Below the pieces are notes generated by a model that saw only the letters and a program-made list of their open reading frames with translations, did not search any database and was not told where the DNA came from. A stretch of DNA of 64,000 nucleotides from Thermophilibacter provencensis (GTDB lineage Bacteria > Actinomycetota > Coriobacteriia > Coriobacteriales > Atopobiaceae). Positions 36,061-46,688 of the stretch are shown in pieces (the stretch's first letter is position 1; each line of letters begins with the position of its first letter). The stretch covers positions 1,350,769-1,414,768 of the forward strand of contig NZ_LT671417.1 in assembly GCF_900128445.1 (NCBI RefSeq), given 5' to 3'. The position numbers were made by a program, and so were the translations under genes.

Positions 36061-36900
36061 ATGCTTGCCGACTACCACGTCCACACCAGCTTCTCGGATG
36101 ACTCGGCCTACCCGCTGCGTCAGGTGGCGCTCGACGCCGTGAGGCTCAATCTCGACGAGATCTGCTTCACCGAGCACGTCGACTATGGGGTAAAGCCCGA
36201 GTGGAACCAGCCGGAGGGGGCCCGCTTCGAGGACGGTCGCCCGGTCACCAACTGCCCGTACGCCCCGTACCTCGACGAGCTCGAGCGCACGCGAGAGGAG
36301 CTCGGTGATCGCATCACGCTGCGCGCGGGCCTCGAGCTCGGCGTCCAGACCTCGACGGTCGGACGGAACCACGCCCTCGTGAGGACGCTCGGAGACCGTC
36401 TCGACTTCGTCATCTGCTCCATCCATCAGGTGGGCGACCTCGAGTTCTGGAACGGGGACTTCCAGCGCGGTCGCTCGCAGGAGGAGATCAACTGCGCCTA
36501 CTACGAGGAGCTGCTCGGCGTCGTGGAGTGCTTCCGAGACTACTCGGTCCTCGGGCACCTCGACCTCATCCGCCGCTACGACCCGTTCGGCGACTATCCC
36601 TTCGAGTGCGTGCGGGACGTCGTGGCCGAGATCTTGCGCCGCGTCATCGACGACGGCAAGGGCATCGAGGTCAACACCTCGGGCATGCGCTACGGGCTCG
36701 GCGACTTCCAGCCCTCCCGCCAGGTCCTCGAGCTCTATCGCGACCTCGGGGGGACGGTCGTCACCGTGGGCTCGGACTCACACCGGCCCGAGCACCTGGG
36801 CTCCTACCTGCGCCTCGCCTACCGCGAGCTCAGGGAGCTGGGCTTCTCGAGCGTCTGGACCTTCGAGCGGGGGGAGGCATCCCCGCGACGGCTCCCCTGA
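36061..36900 (+). CDS. PHP-domain histidinol-phosphatase family protein (HisK/HisJ-like)
   Basis: This 279-residue protein has the PHP metal-binding signature MLADYHVHTSFSDDS at the N-terminus, FTEHVDYG, the Glu in RAGLELGVQ, the His in CSIHQVGDLEF, GHLDLIRRYDPFGDYP, and VTVGSDSHRPEHLG at the end. This is a full set of PHP ligands. It probably hydrolyses histidinol phosphate, but related PHP phosphatases act on other phosphoesters and no his genes are near. It starts right after AAAGGAGACCGC. It converges with the AraC gene, and a REP fills the gap. Confidence 0.88.
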   Translation: MLADYHVHTSFSDDSAYPLRQVALDAVRLNLDEICFTEHVDYGVKPEWNQPEGARFEDGRPVTNCPYAPYLDELERTREELGDRITLRAGLELGVQTSTVGRNHALVRTLGDRLDFVICSIHQVGDLEFWNGDFQRGRSQEEINCAYYEELLGVVECFRDYSVLGHLDLIRRYDPFGDYPFECVRDVVAEILRRVIDDGKGIEVNTSGMRYGLGDFQPSRQVLELYRDLGGTVVTVGSDSHRPEHLGSYLRLAYRELRELGFSSVWTFERGEASPRRLP

Positions 36901-36915
36901 CGGCCGAGGGGGGGT

Positions 36916-36975
36916 GTGACAGGGGGACGGAGCGGTGACAACTCCCCCGTCCCCCCGTCACCGTCACCCTGTCAC
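36916..36975. repeat. REP of the RAYT-linked type between convergent genes
   Basis: GTGACAGGGGGACGG (36916-36930) pairs with CCGTCCCCCCGTCAC (36947-36961) with one mismatch. An alternative outer stem uses CCCTGTCAC (36967-36975). The inner GGGGACGGAGCGGTGACAAC matches the right-hand REP of the transposase in sequence and orientation. The AraC stop codon (36966-36964) lies inside the element. Confidence 0.85.
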
Positions 36976-37866
36976 GCGGGCGTTCTCGCGCCTCCAGTCG
37001 CGCGGGGGCATCCCGAAGACCCCCTTGAAGGCGCGCGAGAAGTGCAGCTGGTTGGGATAGCCCACGGCGCGTCCGACCTCGCTCACGGGAAGGGCCGTGA
37101 GCTTGAGGAGCTCCGTGGCCTTGGACATGCGGTAGCCGATGAGGTACTGCTGAGGCGACTTGCCCGTCGCCTGCTTGAACACCTTGCCGAAGTAGCTCCG
37201 GTTAAGGCCGGTCCTCCTGGCAATGTCCTCGACAGAGATGTCCGACTGGTAGTTCTCCTTCACGAAGTCGATGGCCTCGCGGATGTAGAAGCCCTGGATC
37301 TTGCTCGGCGCCTGCTCGGCCTCGCGCGCGACGGAGCGAAGGAGGTAGTCGAAGAAGAGGTAGGTGTGCCCGATGAGGTGCAGGGCGGAGGCGTCACGGT
37401 TTGAGATGAGGTGGCGCATCTCCTCGACCATCCTGTCGCGCAGCTCGCTCGAGAGCGAGCGGTAGACGGGGGAGGAATCGGTGAGTCCGGCCTGCTCGAG
37501 CTCGTCTCTCACGTGGATGCCGTCGAACTCCACCCAAATGTACTCCCAGGGGTCGTCGAGGTCCGCCACGTAGGTGTTCACCTGGTTGGGGAAGATAAGG
37601 AAACCCTCGCCCTCGGAGAGGCGGTGGTCGCTCTTGACGCCCCCCTCGTCGCTCGACATGAGCAGCCCACGCCCGGAGATGATGTAGTGGAAGAGGAAGT
37701 GGCTGCGTCGCGCGGGACCGAAGGCGTGGCCCGGCTCGCAGGCCTCGCGCCCGTACTGGTAGGGCATGAGGTCGACGTAGTGGGCGTTCGGGAAGGTCGA
37801 GAACTCGAGCTCGTTGGTCGGCATCATCGCCTCCGGTGTCCTGGTCTCGGAGCGTGGGATCCGCAT
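36964..37866 (-). CDS. AraC family regulator of the alpha-galactoside operon (MsmR/RafR-like)
   Basis: This 300-residue activator has an N-terminal cupin-type sugar-binding domain (SHFLFHYIISGRGLLMSSDE; LIFPNQVNTYVADLDDPWEY). The C-terminal double helix-turn-helix contains SDISVEDIARRTGLNRSYFG, KVFKQATGKSPQQYLIGYRM and VGRAVGYPNQLHFSRAFKGV. Domain order and neighbours match MsmR/RafR-type activators of raffinose and melibiose operons. It is divergent from msmK and the CUT1 importer. A LacI-type 12-bp palindrome and a TGGTA-N7-TACCA dyad lie in the AT-rich region between them. Its last codons and stop are inside a REP. Confidence 0.88.
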   Translation of the reverse strand: MRIPRSETRTPEAMMPTNELEFSTFPNAHYVDLMPYQYGREACEPGHAFGPARRSHFLFHYIISGRGLLMSSDEGGVKSDHRLSEGEGFLIFPNQVNTYVADLDDPWEYIWVEFDGIHVRDELEQAGLTDSSPVYRSLSSELRDRMVEEMRHLISNRDASALHLIGHTYLFFDYLLRSVAREAEQAPSKIQGFYIREAIDFVKENYQSDISVEDIARRTGLNRSYFGKVFKQATGKSPQQYLIGYRMSKATELLKLTALPVSEVGRAVGYPNQLHFSRAFKGVFGMPPRDWRRENARVTG

Positions 37867-38246
37867 CGAAAAGCCTAAGTCGCATTATGTATGGTTTGGC
37901 GCACTTTGTATATATCTAAAACGTCAATTAGTCGCATTACGATAAATTCGATTTTGAAAAACTGGAATCGATTCCCGATGTGGAAATAATCTCATAATGC
38001 AATCTACCTGCGGATATAAAAAGTGGTCTTACCGTTTGCCCGAAAAACACCTCCGTTCGGCGAAACGGTGAATAAATCATGAAGGGAATTATACGGCGAT
38101 TTAACTGGGAAAACACAAATTTTGGTACTATATATACCATATATGATACATTTTAGCGTAAAAGTGGCAACCTAAAATTAGCTCAACGTAAGGTGGGGCC
38201 CGGGCCGTCGGCGTGCGGCGGTCGGGCAGGGAGAAAGGTTGCGCAC
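37867..38246. promoter_or_regulatory. AT-rich divergent control region of the alpha-galactoside operon
   Basis: About 380 bases, mostly near 40 % GC against about 70 % around it. TGGAATCGATTCCC (37963-37976) contains the perfect palindrome GGAATCGATTCC; the same 14 bases recur upstream of the BMP gene at 57907-57920. TGGTA (38123-38127) and TACCA (38135-38139) form a perfect dyad around CTATATA. The dyad CGTTCGGCGAAACG-like sequence near 38053-38067 is a third candidate. The sugar-binding AraC and a LacI-type repressor are likely ligands. The msmK ribosome site is GGGAGAAAGG. Confidence 0.6.
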
Positions 38247-39362
<1,116 letters not shown>

Positions 39363-39380
39363 GGAAGGAGGGCCTCACCC

Positions 39381-40670
39381 ATGCAGAAAAGAGCACTCAC
39401 ACGTCGCTCGTTCCTCGGGCTCTCGGGCGCGGTCGCCGCGGGGCTTGCGCTCACGGGCTGCGAGGGGCAGCGTTCCGACGGAAAGACAGAGATCGAGTTC
39501 GTCTCGTACAAGCGCGAGGCCGTGAGCATCTTCGAGTCCCTCATGGCCGAGTTCAACGAGAACAACGACCACATCTATCTCAATTTCACGAGCCCCAACG
39601 ACGCCGTCACCATCATGAAGACGCGCTTCGTCCGCGAGGACTACCCCGACGTCGTGGCCATCGGCGGCGACGCCTCCTACGCCGACTTCGTCGACTCCAA
39701 CATCCTGGCCGACGTCTCCGGGTACCCCGGCATGGAGAAGGTCCTGCCGGCCTACCAGGAGATCATGAAGAGCGTCACCTACGTCCCCATGGACGGTATC
39801 TACGGCGTCCCCTACATCGCCAACGCCGCGGGCATGCTCTACAACAAGGACATGTTCGCTGAGAAGGGCTGGGAGCTGCCGGAGACCTGGGACGAGTTCA
39901 TCGCGCTCTGCGACGAGATCAAGGCCGAGGGCGAGGTGCTGCCGCTCTACCTCGGCTTCCTCGACACCTGGACGATCCTCTCGCCGTGGAACTCCATGCT
40001 CGTGGAGCTCGTTCCCTCCGACCACATCCGCAAGGTCAACGCGGGCGAGGCGAAGTTCGCCGACTACTACCGCGAGCCCGCCGAGAAGCTCCTCAAGCTC
40101 CTCGACTACGCTGAGGACGGCCCCATGGCCTACAGCTACGAGGACGCCTGCACCGCCTTTGCGCGCGGCCAGTCCGCGATGTTCCCCTGCGGCTCCTTCG
40201 CCGTCCCGCAGATCCTCTCCGCCAACCCGGAGATGAACATCGGCCTCTTTGCCATGCCGGCGTGCGACAACCCTGACGACCGCATCATCGTCTCCGGCGT
40301 GGACCTCTGCTGGAACATGCTGGCCGCCAAGGAGGAGCACCGCGATCAGATCTACGAGGTCATCGACTTCCTCAACGAGCCGGAGAACCTCCAGACCTAC
40401 TGCGACGACCAGAAGGCCATTCCCTGCATCGAGGGCGACTTCACGCTCGACCCGCTGTTCGACGACATCCAGGACTTCCTGGACGAGGGCAAGGTCATCG
40501 ACTACCCCGACCACTCGTACCCCTCGGGCATGGCCTGCGACGCCCAGCTCCAGGCGTTCCTCCTCGACAAGGACGTCGACGCGTTCCTCGCCAACTGGGA
40601 CAACCTCTGGCAGCGCTACAACAAGACCGTCATCCGCAAGTACGCCGAGTACATGGCGAATCAGGGATAA
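39381..40670 (+). CDS. Extracellular sugar-binding lipoprotein of a CUT1 ABC importer
   Basis: This 429-residue protein has a Tat-type lipoprotein signal (LTRRSFLGLSGAVAAGLALT then GC; lipid-modified Cys at 27) followed by a type I extracellular solute-binding domain. Landmarks are FNENNDHIYLNF, DYPDVVAIGGDASYADFVDS, GIYGVPYIANAAGMLYNKDM and ALCDEIKAEGE. It delivers an oligosaccharide, probably raffinose, melibiose or stachyose-type given the alpha-galactosidase in the same operon, to the permeases. It sits 18 bases after msmK and 12 before the first permease. GGAAGGAGG provides the ribosome site. Confidence 0.9.
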   Translation: MQKRALTRRSFLGLSGAVAAGLALTGCEGQRSDGKTEIEFVSYKREAVSIFESLMAEFNENNDHIYLNFTSPNDAVTIMKTRFVREDYPDVVAIGGDASYADFVDSNILADVSGYPGMEKVLPAYQEIMKSVTYVPMDGIYGVPYIANAAGMLYNKDMFAEKGWELPETWDEFIALCDEIKAEGEVLPLYLGFLDTWTILSPWNSMLVELVPSDHIRKVNAGEAKFADYYREPAEKLLKLLDYAEDGPMAYSYEDACTAFARGQSAMFPCGSFAVPQILSANPEMNIGLFAMPACDNPDDRIIVSGVDLCWNMLAAKEEHRDQIYEVIDFLNEPENLQTYCDDQKAIPCIEGDFTLDPLFDDIQDFLDEGKVIDYPDHSYPSGMACDAQLQAFLLDKDVDAFLANWDNLWQRYNKTVIRKYAEYMANQG

Positions 40671-40682
40671 GGAGGGAAGCAC

Positions 40683-41552
40683 ATGGCAAGCGCCGCTGTA
40701 TCAAAGGCGGGATCTGACAGGAACCGCACCTTCCTCGCGATCCTGATCCCTGTCCTCATCCTGTTCATTGCGTTCAACACGATTCCGCTGCTCACGGGCT
40801 TCTTCTATAGCTTCACGGACTCCAAGGGCTATGGCGCCTTCGAGATCGTGGGCCTGCAGAACTACATCGACCTCTTCCAGGACGCCCGCGTGGGCAACTC
40901 GTACCTGTTCACGTTCAAGATCTCCGTCGTCTCGACGATCCTCGTCAACGTGATCTCGCTCATGCTGGCCATCGGCCTCTCGAGCAAGATCAAGTTCAAG
41001 AGCGCACTGCGCGGCATCTACTTCGTGCCCCGCATCCTCGGCGGCCTCGTCGTCGGCTACGTGTTCAGCTACTTCTTCACCTACATCGTCCCCGCCCTCA
41101 CCGGCACGACCTCGATGCTGGCGAGCAAGGAGTGGGCGTGGGTGGCCATCGTCGTGGTCCTCGTCTGGCAGGCCTGCGCGCAGACCACGATCATCTACAT
41201 CACCGGCCTCTCCTCCGTCCCCGAGGACGTCTACGAGGCGGGTGCGCTCGACGGCGCGACCGGCTGGGACAAGTTCCGCTACCTGACCTTCCCGCTCATC
41301 ATGCCGTCCATCACCACGAACATGGTCCTCGTCATGAAGGACATGCTCATGACCTTCGACCAGATCGTGGCAATGACCTCCGGCGGCCCGGCGCAGTCCA
41401 CCGAGTCCATCTCGTACCTCATCTACCAGAACGGCCTCAACAACAGCCAGTTCGGCTTCCAGTGCGCCAACGCCGTCATCTTCTTCATCGTCATCGCCGT
41501 GATCTCCATCGCCCAGACCAAGTTCCTGAACAGTAAGGAGGAGCAGCTCTAA
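40683..41552 (+). CDS. msmF: Sugar ABC transporter permease, MalF/MsmF type
   Basis: This 289-residue inner-membrane protein has six helices and the EAA loop in YEAGALDGATGWDKFRYLTF (EAAxxxG motif), which contacts the ATPase. The N-terminus is RTFLAILIPVLILFIAFNTI. It forms the translocation channel with the next gene. The stop overlaps the following ATG (TAATG). Confidence 0.92.
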   Translation: MASAAVSKAGSDRNRTFLAILIPVLILFIAFNTIPLLTGFFYSFTDSKGYGAFEIVGLQNYIDLFQDARVGNSYLFTFKISVVSTILVNVISLMLAIGLSSKIKFKSALRGIYFVPRILGGLVVGYVFSYFFTYIVPALTGTTSMLASKEWAWVAIVVVLVWQACAQTTIIYITGLSSVPEDVYEAGALDGATGWDKFRYLTFPLIMPSITTNMVLVMKDMLMTFDQIVAMTSGGPAQSTESISYLIYQNGLNNSQFGFQCANAVIFFIVIAVISIAQTKFLNSKEEQL

Positions 41553-42409
41553 TGGCTAACAACACTGTTCCTGCCAAGGTCAAGGAGCGGGTCAACTGGC
41601 CCATCACCATCCTGCTCATCATCGGCCTCATCACCATCATCTTCCCGCTCTACATGGCCGTGGTCATCGCCTTCAAGGACCCCTCCGAGATGACCAACGA
41701 CATCGCGGGCATCCTGTCGCTGCCCTCCACGTGGTCCCTTGACAACTTCATCGAGGCCATCCAGGTCACCGACTTCTTCAACTCGTTCCTGAACTCGCTC
41801 ATCATCACCGTGGCGGCCGTCGTGATCTCCGTCCTGGTCCACAGCCTCGCCGCCTACGCGATCGGGCGCAACATGGACTCCAAGAAGCTCTTCAAGGCGT
41901 CCTACTACTTCATCGTGGCCGGCATGTACGTGCCCTTCGCCATCCTGATGATGCCGCTCGTCAAGCAGACCGCCATCCTGCACCTGGACAACATGGTCGG
42001 CGTCATGGTCCTCTACGTCGTGTTCTACATGCCGATGAACATGATGCTCTACACGGGCTACCTGAGGAACATCCCCACGGCCCTCGAGGAGGCCGCCCGC
42101 GTGGACGGCGCCTCCACCTGGACCACCTACTGGAAGGTCATCTTCCCGCTCATGAAGCCCATGCACGCCACCGTCGCCGTCATCACCGGCCTCGCCGTGT
42201 GGAACGACGTCATGACCCCGCTCGTCATCATGGGCGGCTCCGGCGTCAACACCCTGCCGCTCGCGCAGATGAACTTCCAGACGGCCTTTGCCACGAACTA
42301 CAACCTGGCCTTCGCGTCCTACCTGCTCGCCATGCTCCCGATGATCATCTTCTACATCGTGGCGCAGAAGCAGATCATCGGCGGCGTCACCAACGGTGCC
42401 GTCAAGTAG
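41552..42409 (+). CDS. msmG: Sugar ABC transporter permease, MalG/MsmG type
   Basis: This 285-residue partner permease has six helices and an EAA loop in LEEAARVDGASTWTTYWKVI, and the closing segment IIFYIVAQKQIIGGVTNGAV typical of MalG-type subunits. It is coupled to the previous gene by a one-base overlap. It is followed by a 153-base gap before the alpha-galactosidase. That gap contains CCATCCATTTTGTGATGG-like sequence (a small hairpin) that may trim downstream expression. Confidence 0.92.
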   Translation: MANNTVPAKVKERVNWPITILLIIGLITIIFPLYMAVVIAFKDPSEMTNDIAGILSLPSTWSLDNFIEAIQVTDFFNSFLNSLIITVAAVVISVLVHSLAAYAIGRNMDSKKLFKASYYFIVAGMYVPFAILMMPLVKQTAILHLDNMVGVMVLYVVFYMPMNMMLYTGYLRNIPTALEEAARVDGASTWTTYWKVIFPLMKPMHATVAVITGLAVWNDVMTPLVIMGGSGVNTLPLAQMNFQTAFATNYNLAFASYLLAMLPMIIFYIVAQKQIIGGVTNGAVK

Positions 42410-42562
42410 CTTGGGCTCCGCTGCATTGCGCGTCCCCTGAGTTCGTCCCCCTGGCGCCCGGAATCCATCCATTTTGTGATGGGTTCCGGGCGTCCCCCGG
42501 CGGCGTTTCGATGCGCTACACTCTGCCCGAACCTCCAGCCAAGAGAGAAAGCGAGGCGCTGC

Positions 42563-44755
42563 ATGTCCTTCTCGTACGATGCCCCCGAGCGCATCTTCAC
42601 GCTCTCGACCGAGCGGACCACCTACCAGATGCGGGTCGACGAACACGGCTACCTGCTCCATCTCTACTATGGCGCCAGGACGTCCGCCAACACGTCCTAC
42701 CTCATCACCTACGCGGACCGCAGCGGCATGTGCGGCTGCCCGCACGATGTGGCGGACCGCACCTACTCCCTCGACGTCCTCCCGCAGGAGTTCCCCTTCC
42801 AGGGCGAGGGCGACATGAGAAGCCCGCTGCTCATGGTGCGCGGCGCGGACGGGACCTTCGGATGCGACCTGCGCTACAAGTCCCACGAGATCCGCGCGGG
42901 CAAGTACGGCCTGCCCGGCCTTCCCGCCGTCTATGACGAGGGCGAGAAGGACGGTGCGCAGACCCTCTCGATCACGCTCGCCGACGAGCGGCTCGGCCTC
43001 GAGGTCGAGCTCCTCTACGGTGTCATGCCCGCCTATGACGTCATCACCCGTGCCGCGGTCGTCAGAAACGTCGGCTCCGGCCGCATAACGGTGGAGAAGC
43101 TCCAGTCCGCCTGCCTTGACATGGTGACCGGCGACTTCGACGTCATCACCTTCGACGGCCGTCACGCGATGGAGCGCCGCCCCTCTCGCCACGCGGTGGG
43201 CAACGGCTCCTTCAGCGTGGGCAGCCGTCGCGGCATGTCCTCCAACCAGTACAACCCCGTCATGGTCCTCTGTGACGGCGACGCCACGGAGACCGCGGGC
43301 CGCGCCTGGTCCATGAGCTTCGTCTACAGCGGCAGCTTCCTCGCCGAGGTCGAGCGCGACCAGTACGAGCAGACCCGCATGCAGATGGGCCTGGCCTCCG
43401 ACCTCTTCTCCTACCCGCTCGAGCCCGGCGAGAAGATCGTGGCCCCCGAGGTCATCATGACCTACTCCGGCGCGGGCCTCGAGAAGATCTCCCACAACCT
43501 GCACCGCTGCATCCGCGAGCGCGTGTGCCGCGGCCCCTGGCGAGACTCCCCGCGCCCCGTGCTCATCAACTCCTGGGAGGCCTGCTACTTCGACTTCACG
43601 GGCGACAAGCTCGTGGAGCTGGCCAGGAAGGCGGCCGACCTCGGGCTCGACATGCTCGTCATGGACGACGGCTGGTTCGGCGCGCGCTGCGACGACCACC
43701 GCGGCCTCGGCGACTGGAAGCCCAACATGGAGAAGCTCGGCGGCTCCGTGGCCGACCTCGCGCGCCGCGTGAACGAGGTGGGCCTCGGCTTCGGCATCTG
43801 GGTCGAGCCCGAGATGGTCAACGAGGACTCCGACCTCTTCCGCGCGCACCCGGACTGGGCGCTCGCCATACCGGGCAAGCCGCCCGTGCTCGGCCGCGAC
43901 CAGCTGGTGCTCGACCTCTCCCGCGACGACGTGCGCGACAACCTCTTCGAGCAGCTCTGCGCCGTGCTCGACCAGGGAGGCATCGAGTACGTCAAGTGGG
44001 ACTACAACCGCTCGATCGTGGACGTGCACTCCCGCGTGGCCACCGACCAGGGCAAGGTCCTCTACGACTACATGCTCGGCCTCTACGACCTGCTCGAGCG
44101 CGTCCGCACGCGCTATCCCGACCTCCTCATCGAGGGATGCTCCGCAGGCGGCGGCCGCTTTGACGCCGGCATGCTCTACTACACGCCGCAGATCTGGACC
44201 TCGGACAACACCGACGCCCGCAACCGCCTGGAGATCCAGTACGGCACCTCCTTCGGGTACCCGTGCTCGGCGGTGGGAGCCCACGTCTCAGCCTGCCCCA
44301 ACGAGATCACGGGCCGCACCGTGCCGCTGGGCGCGCGCGGCACCGTCGCCATGGCCGGCGGCGCGTTCGGCTACGAGCTCGACCTCATGGAGCTCAACGA
44401 CCGCGCCTGCGAGCACATCCGCACGCAGGTCAAGACCTACCGTGGCATCGAGCACCTCGTGCGTGAGGGCCTCTTCTACCGTCTGAGCGACCCCAAGTAC
44501 GCTGACGTGGCATCGTGGGAGTTCGTCTCCGAGGACGGGTCGGAGGCGCTCGTCTGCGCCGTGGTCACGCGCGTCGACGGCTACGCCAAGGCCAACTACG
44601 TGGTCCCGCGCGGCCTCACGCCGGGCGCCACGTACCGCATGGTGAGCAACGGCCTCGAGTTCTCGGCCGACGCCCTCATGGACATGGGCCTGCCGCTCAC
44701 CGTTCCCAACTCGCCGTACGAGAACTTCATGTACCGGTTCGAGCGGGTCGAGTAG
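42563..44755 (+). CDS. aga: Alpha-galactosidase, glycoside hydrolase family 36
   Basis: From ATG 42563 the enzyme is 730 residues, the normal GH36 length, with no signal peptide; it acts inside the cell on imported alpha-galactosides. The nucleophile Asp is in EYVKWDYNRSI (residue 480) and the probable acid/base is the first Asp of WTSDNTDA (residue 548). Other family landmarks are LVMDDGWFGARCDDHRGLGD, GIWVEPEMVNEDSDLFRAHP and GCSAGGGRFDAGMLYYTPQ. It releases galactose for GalK/GalT encoded 8 kb away. A 34-bp hairpin ends the transcript. An in-frame extension to 42476 lacks family similarity. Confidence 0.96.
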   Translation: MSFSYDAPERIFTLSTERTTYQMRVDEHGYLLHLYYGARTSANTSYLITYADRSGMCGCPHDVADRTYSLDVLPQEFPFQGEGDMRSPLLMVRGADGTFGCDLRYKSHEIRAGKYGLPGLPAVYDEGEKDGAQTLSITLADERLGLEVELLYGVMPAYDVITRAAVVRNVGSGRITVEKLQSACLDMVTGDFDVITFDGRHAMERRPSRHAVGNGSFSVGSRRGMSSNQYNPVMVLCDGDATETAGRAWSMSFVYSGSFLAEVERDQYEQTRMQMGLASDLFSYPLEPGEKIVAPEVIMTYSGAGLEKISHNLHRCIRERVCRGPWRDSPRPVLINSWEACYFDFTGDKLVELARKAADLGLDMLVMDDGWFGARCDDHRGLGDWKPNMEKLGGSVADLARRVNEVGLGFGIWVEPEMVNEDSDLFRAHPDWALAIPGKPPVLGRDQLVLDLSRDDVRDNLFEQLCAVLDQGGIEYVKWDYNRSIVDVHSRVATDQGKVLYDYMLGLYDLLERVRTRYPDLLIEGCSAGGGRFDAGMLYYTPQIWTSDNTDARNRLEIQYGTSFGYPCSAVGAHVSACPNEITGRTVPLGARGTVAMAGGAFGYELDLMELNDRACEHIRTQVKTYRGIEHLVREGLFYRLSDPKYADVASWEFVSEDGSEALVCAVVTRVDGYAKANYVVPRGLTPGATYRMVSNGLEFSADALMDMGLPLTVPNSPYENFMYRFERVE

Positions 44756-44771
44756 CGGCTCGCACGCATCG

Positions 44772-44844
44772 GCTCCTGACAAAGGTGACGGGGTCGCTTG
44801 TCATGAGAAGCATGACAAGCGACCCCGTCACCTTTGTCAGGAGC
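44772..44844. terminator. 34-bp perfect hairpin between convergent aga and alpha-glucosidase genes
   Basis: Left arm 44772-44805 and right arm 44811-44844 are exact complements with the 5-base loop AGAAG. Arms contain TGACAAAGGTGACGGGGTCG and its complement. The element resembles a REP in build (GTGACGGGGTC core) and lies 17 bases after the aga stop, where it can stop or protect transcripts of both strands. No T-run is present on the plus strand. Confidence 0.8.
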
Positions 44845-44976
44845 GTCCTTCTCGGCACGCGCGGCCCGCTATTTCAGGAAATCCACCGTTACGCGCGCAT
44901 CGGGCGAGAAGGGCGGGCCCCCGGACGAACGGGGGAGGTGTCGTCCGGGGGCCGGAAGGAGGCGGTGCCTGACGCG

Positions 44977-46668
44977 CTAACGCACGACCCAGGCGGTGGC
45001 GTCGCAGGGGAGCCTGCCGTCCACGAGCGCGGCGCTGGCGAGAAGGACCTCGCCGGCGGGCAGCGCCACGGCGGCGGCGCCGAAGTTGGTCACGCTCGTG
45101 AGCACCCGGCCGCCCGCGGCGGGGCGGCGGTAGGCGATGACCTGGTCGTCGTAGCCGTCCGCCCAGGCGAACGAGGTGTCGCCGGTGGCCACGAGCAGCT
45201 CGGCGCGCGCGGCGAGCGCGCGGCGGTAGAACTTGAGCATGGAGTCCTTCTCGGTCTCCTCAACGTCGACGGCGAACTGGGCGAACCACTCGGGCTGGGG
45301 AAGGTGCGCGGGCGCGTGGTCGGCGGGCGCGGAGAAGCCAAAGTCACCGGACTCGTCGACGGCCTTCCAGGGCAGCGGCACGCGGCAGCCGTCGCGGCCC
45401 TTGATGGCGTCGCCGTGGCTCGTCATGGCTGCCTCGGGGTCCTCGAGCGCGCCCCAGGGGATGTCCGCAACCTCAAAGAGTCCCAGCTCCTCGCCCTGGT
45501 AGAGATAGACCGAGCCAGGAAGGCCCAGCTCCATGAGAAGCGCGGCGCGGGCGCGGCGGGTTCCGAGGTCGCGGTCCTCGTAGTAGGTCTTGCCGTCGCG
45601 GAGCAGCCAGTCGTTCACGAGCTGGTGATGCACCGCGGAGCGGACCTGCGGCAGGCCGTAGCGCGTGGGGTGGCGCGGCATGTCGTGGTTGGAGAGGACC
45701 CAGGTGGTGGTGGAGCCGGAGCGCTCGGCCGCGGCGAGGCCCTCCTCTATGGCCAGGCGCAGCTCGTCGGCAAACCAGCCCGCCTTGGAGAGCTCGAAGT
45801 TGAAGACCTGCCCCAGCTCCTCGGGGGAGGCGTACATCCACTGGTGCTCGGGGACGACCCACGCCTCGGCAACGGCAAAGCGCGCGGGCTCGTACTCGTT
45901 GAAGACCTGGCGCCACTCGCGGTAGATCTCGTGGACCTCGGGGCGGTCCCACAGGGGGTTCTCGTCTCTGGGCTCGCCCTGGTCGGGATCGTCGGGCCAC
46001 TCGTCGAGCGGGCGGCTCTCGAGGTCCTTTGCCAGCGCGTGCGCCACGTCGATGCGGAAGCCGTCCGCCCCGCGGTCGCTCCAGAAGCGCAGCGTCCTCT
46101 TGAAGTCCTCGCGCACCTCGGGGTTCCTCCAGTTGAGGTCCGCCTGCTCCACGGCAAAGAGGTGCAGGTACCACTCGCCGTCGCCCACCGGCTCCCAGCC
46201 GGGCCCGCCAAAGGTGGACCTCCAGCCGTTGGGGGGCAGCTCGCCGTTCTCCCCGCGACCGGGGCGGAAGATGTAGCGGTCGCGCTCCGGGGAGCCGGGG
46301 CCTGCGGCCAGTGCCGCCTTGAACCACTCGTGCTCGGTGGAGGTGTGGTTGGGGACGATGTCCACGATCACCTTGATGCCCGCGGCGTGCGCGGCGGCGG
46401 CCATCTCGCCAAAGTCCTCGAGCGTCCCCAGACGCGGGTCCACGTTGCGGTAGTCCGCCACGTCGTAGCCGCCGTCGGCGAGCGGGGAGGGGTAGAACGG
46501 GGAGAGCCAGATCGCGTTGATCCCCAGGGAGCGCAGGTAGTCCATGTGGGCGGTGATGCCCTTGATGTCGCCGAGGCCGTCGCCGTTGGCGTCGTAGAAG
46601 CTGCGCGGGTACACCTGGTAGACCACCGCCTGCTTCCACCACTCCACGTTTCCGTTGATGAGCGTCAT
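44977..46668 (-). CDS. Alpha-glucosidase / oligo-1,6-glucosidase, GH13
   Basis: This 563-residue intracellular enzyme starts with WWKQAVVYQVYPRSFYDANG, the GH13 subfamily opening. The four conserved regions are visible: DIVPNHTS, GFRIDVAHALA (nucleophile Asp), AVAEAWVV (acid/base Glu) and VLSNHDMPRH. It should cut alpha-1,4/1,6-linked glucose from maltodextrins, isomaltose or sucrose-like ends. The ATG has AAGGAGATTGGC upstream. It is the last gene of lacI-malQ-glgP on this strand; a 48-bp inverted repeat separates it from glgP, which may lower or stabilise its part of the mRNA. Confidence 0.93.
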   Translation of the reverse strand: MTLINGNVEWWKQAVVYQVYPRSFYDANGDGLGDIKGITAHMDYLRSLGINAIWLSPFYPSPLADGGYDVADYRNVDPRLGTLEDFGEMAAAAHAAGIKVIVDIVPNHTSTEHEWFKAALAAGPGSPERDRYIFRPGRGENGELPPNGWRSTFGGPGWEPVGDGEWYLHLFAVEQADLNWRNPEVREDFKRTLRFWSDRGADGFRIDVAHALAKDLESRPLDEWPDDPDQGEPRDENPLWDRPEVHEIYREWRQVFNEYEPARFAVAEAWVVPEHQWMYASPEELGQVFNFELSKAGWFADELRLAIEEGLAAAERSGSTTTWVLSNHDMPRHPTRYGLPQVRSAVHHQLVNDWLLRDGKTYYEDRDLGTRRARAALLMELGLPGSVYLYQGEELGLFEVADIPWGALEDPEAAMTSHGDAIKGRDGCRVPLPWKAVDESGDFGFSAPADHAPAHLPQPEWFAQFAVDVEETEKDSMLKFYRRALAARAELLVATGDTSFAWADGYDDQVIAYRRPAAGGRVLTSVTNFGAAAVALPAGEVLLASAALVDGRLPCDATAWVVR

Positions 46669-46688
46669 GCCAATCTCCTTTCCTGAGG

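Noticed and set aside
41549-44284. Minus-strand open frame of 911 codons opposite the permease and alpha-galactosidase genes
   Set aside because: Entirely antisense to two well-supported genes; no recognisable domain.
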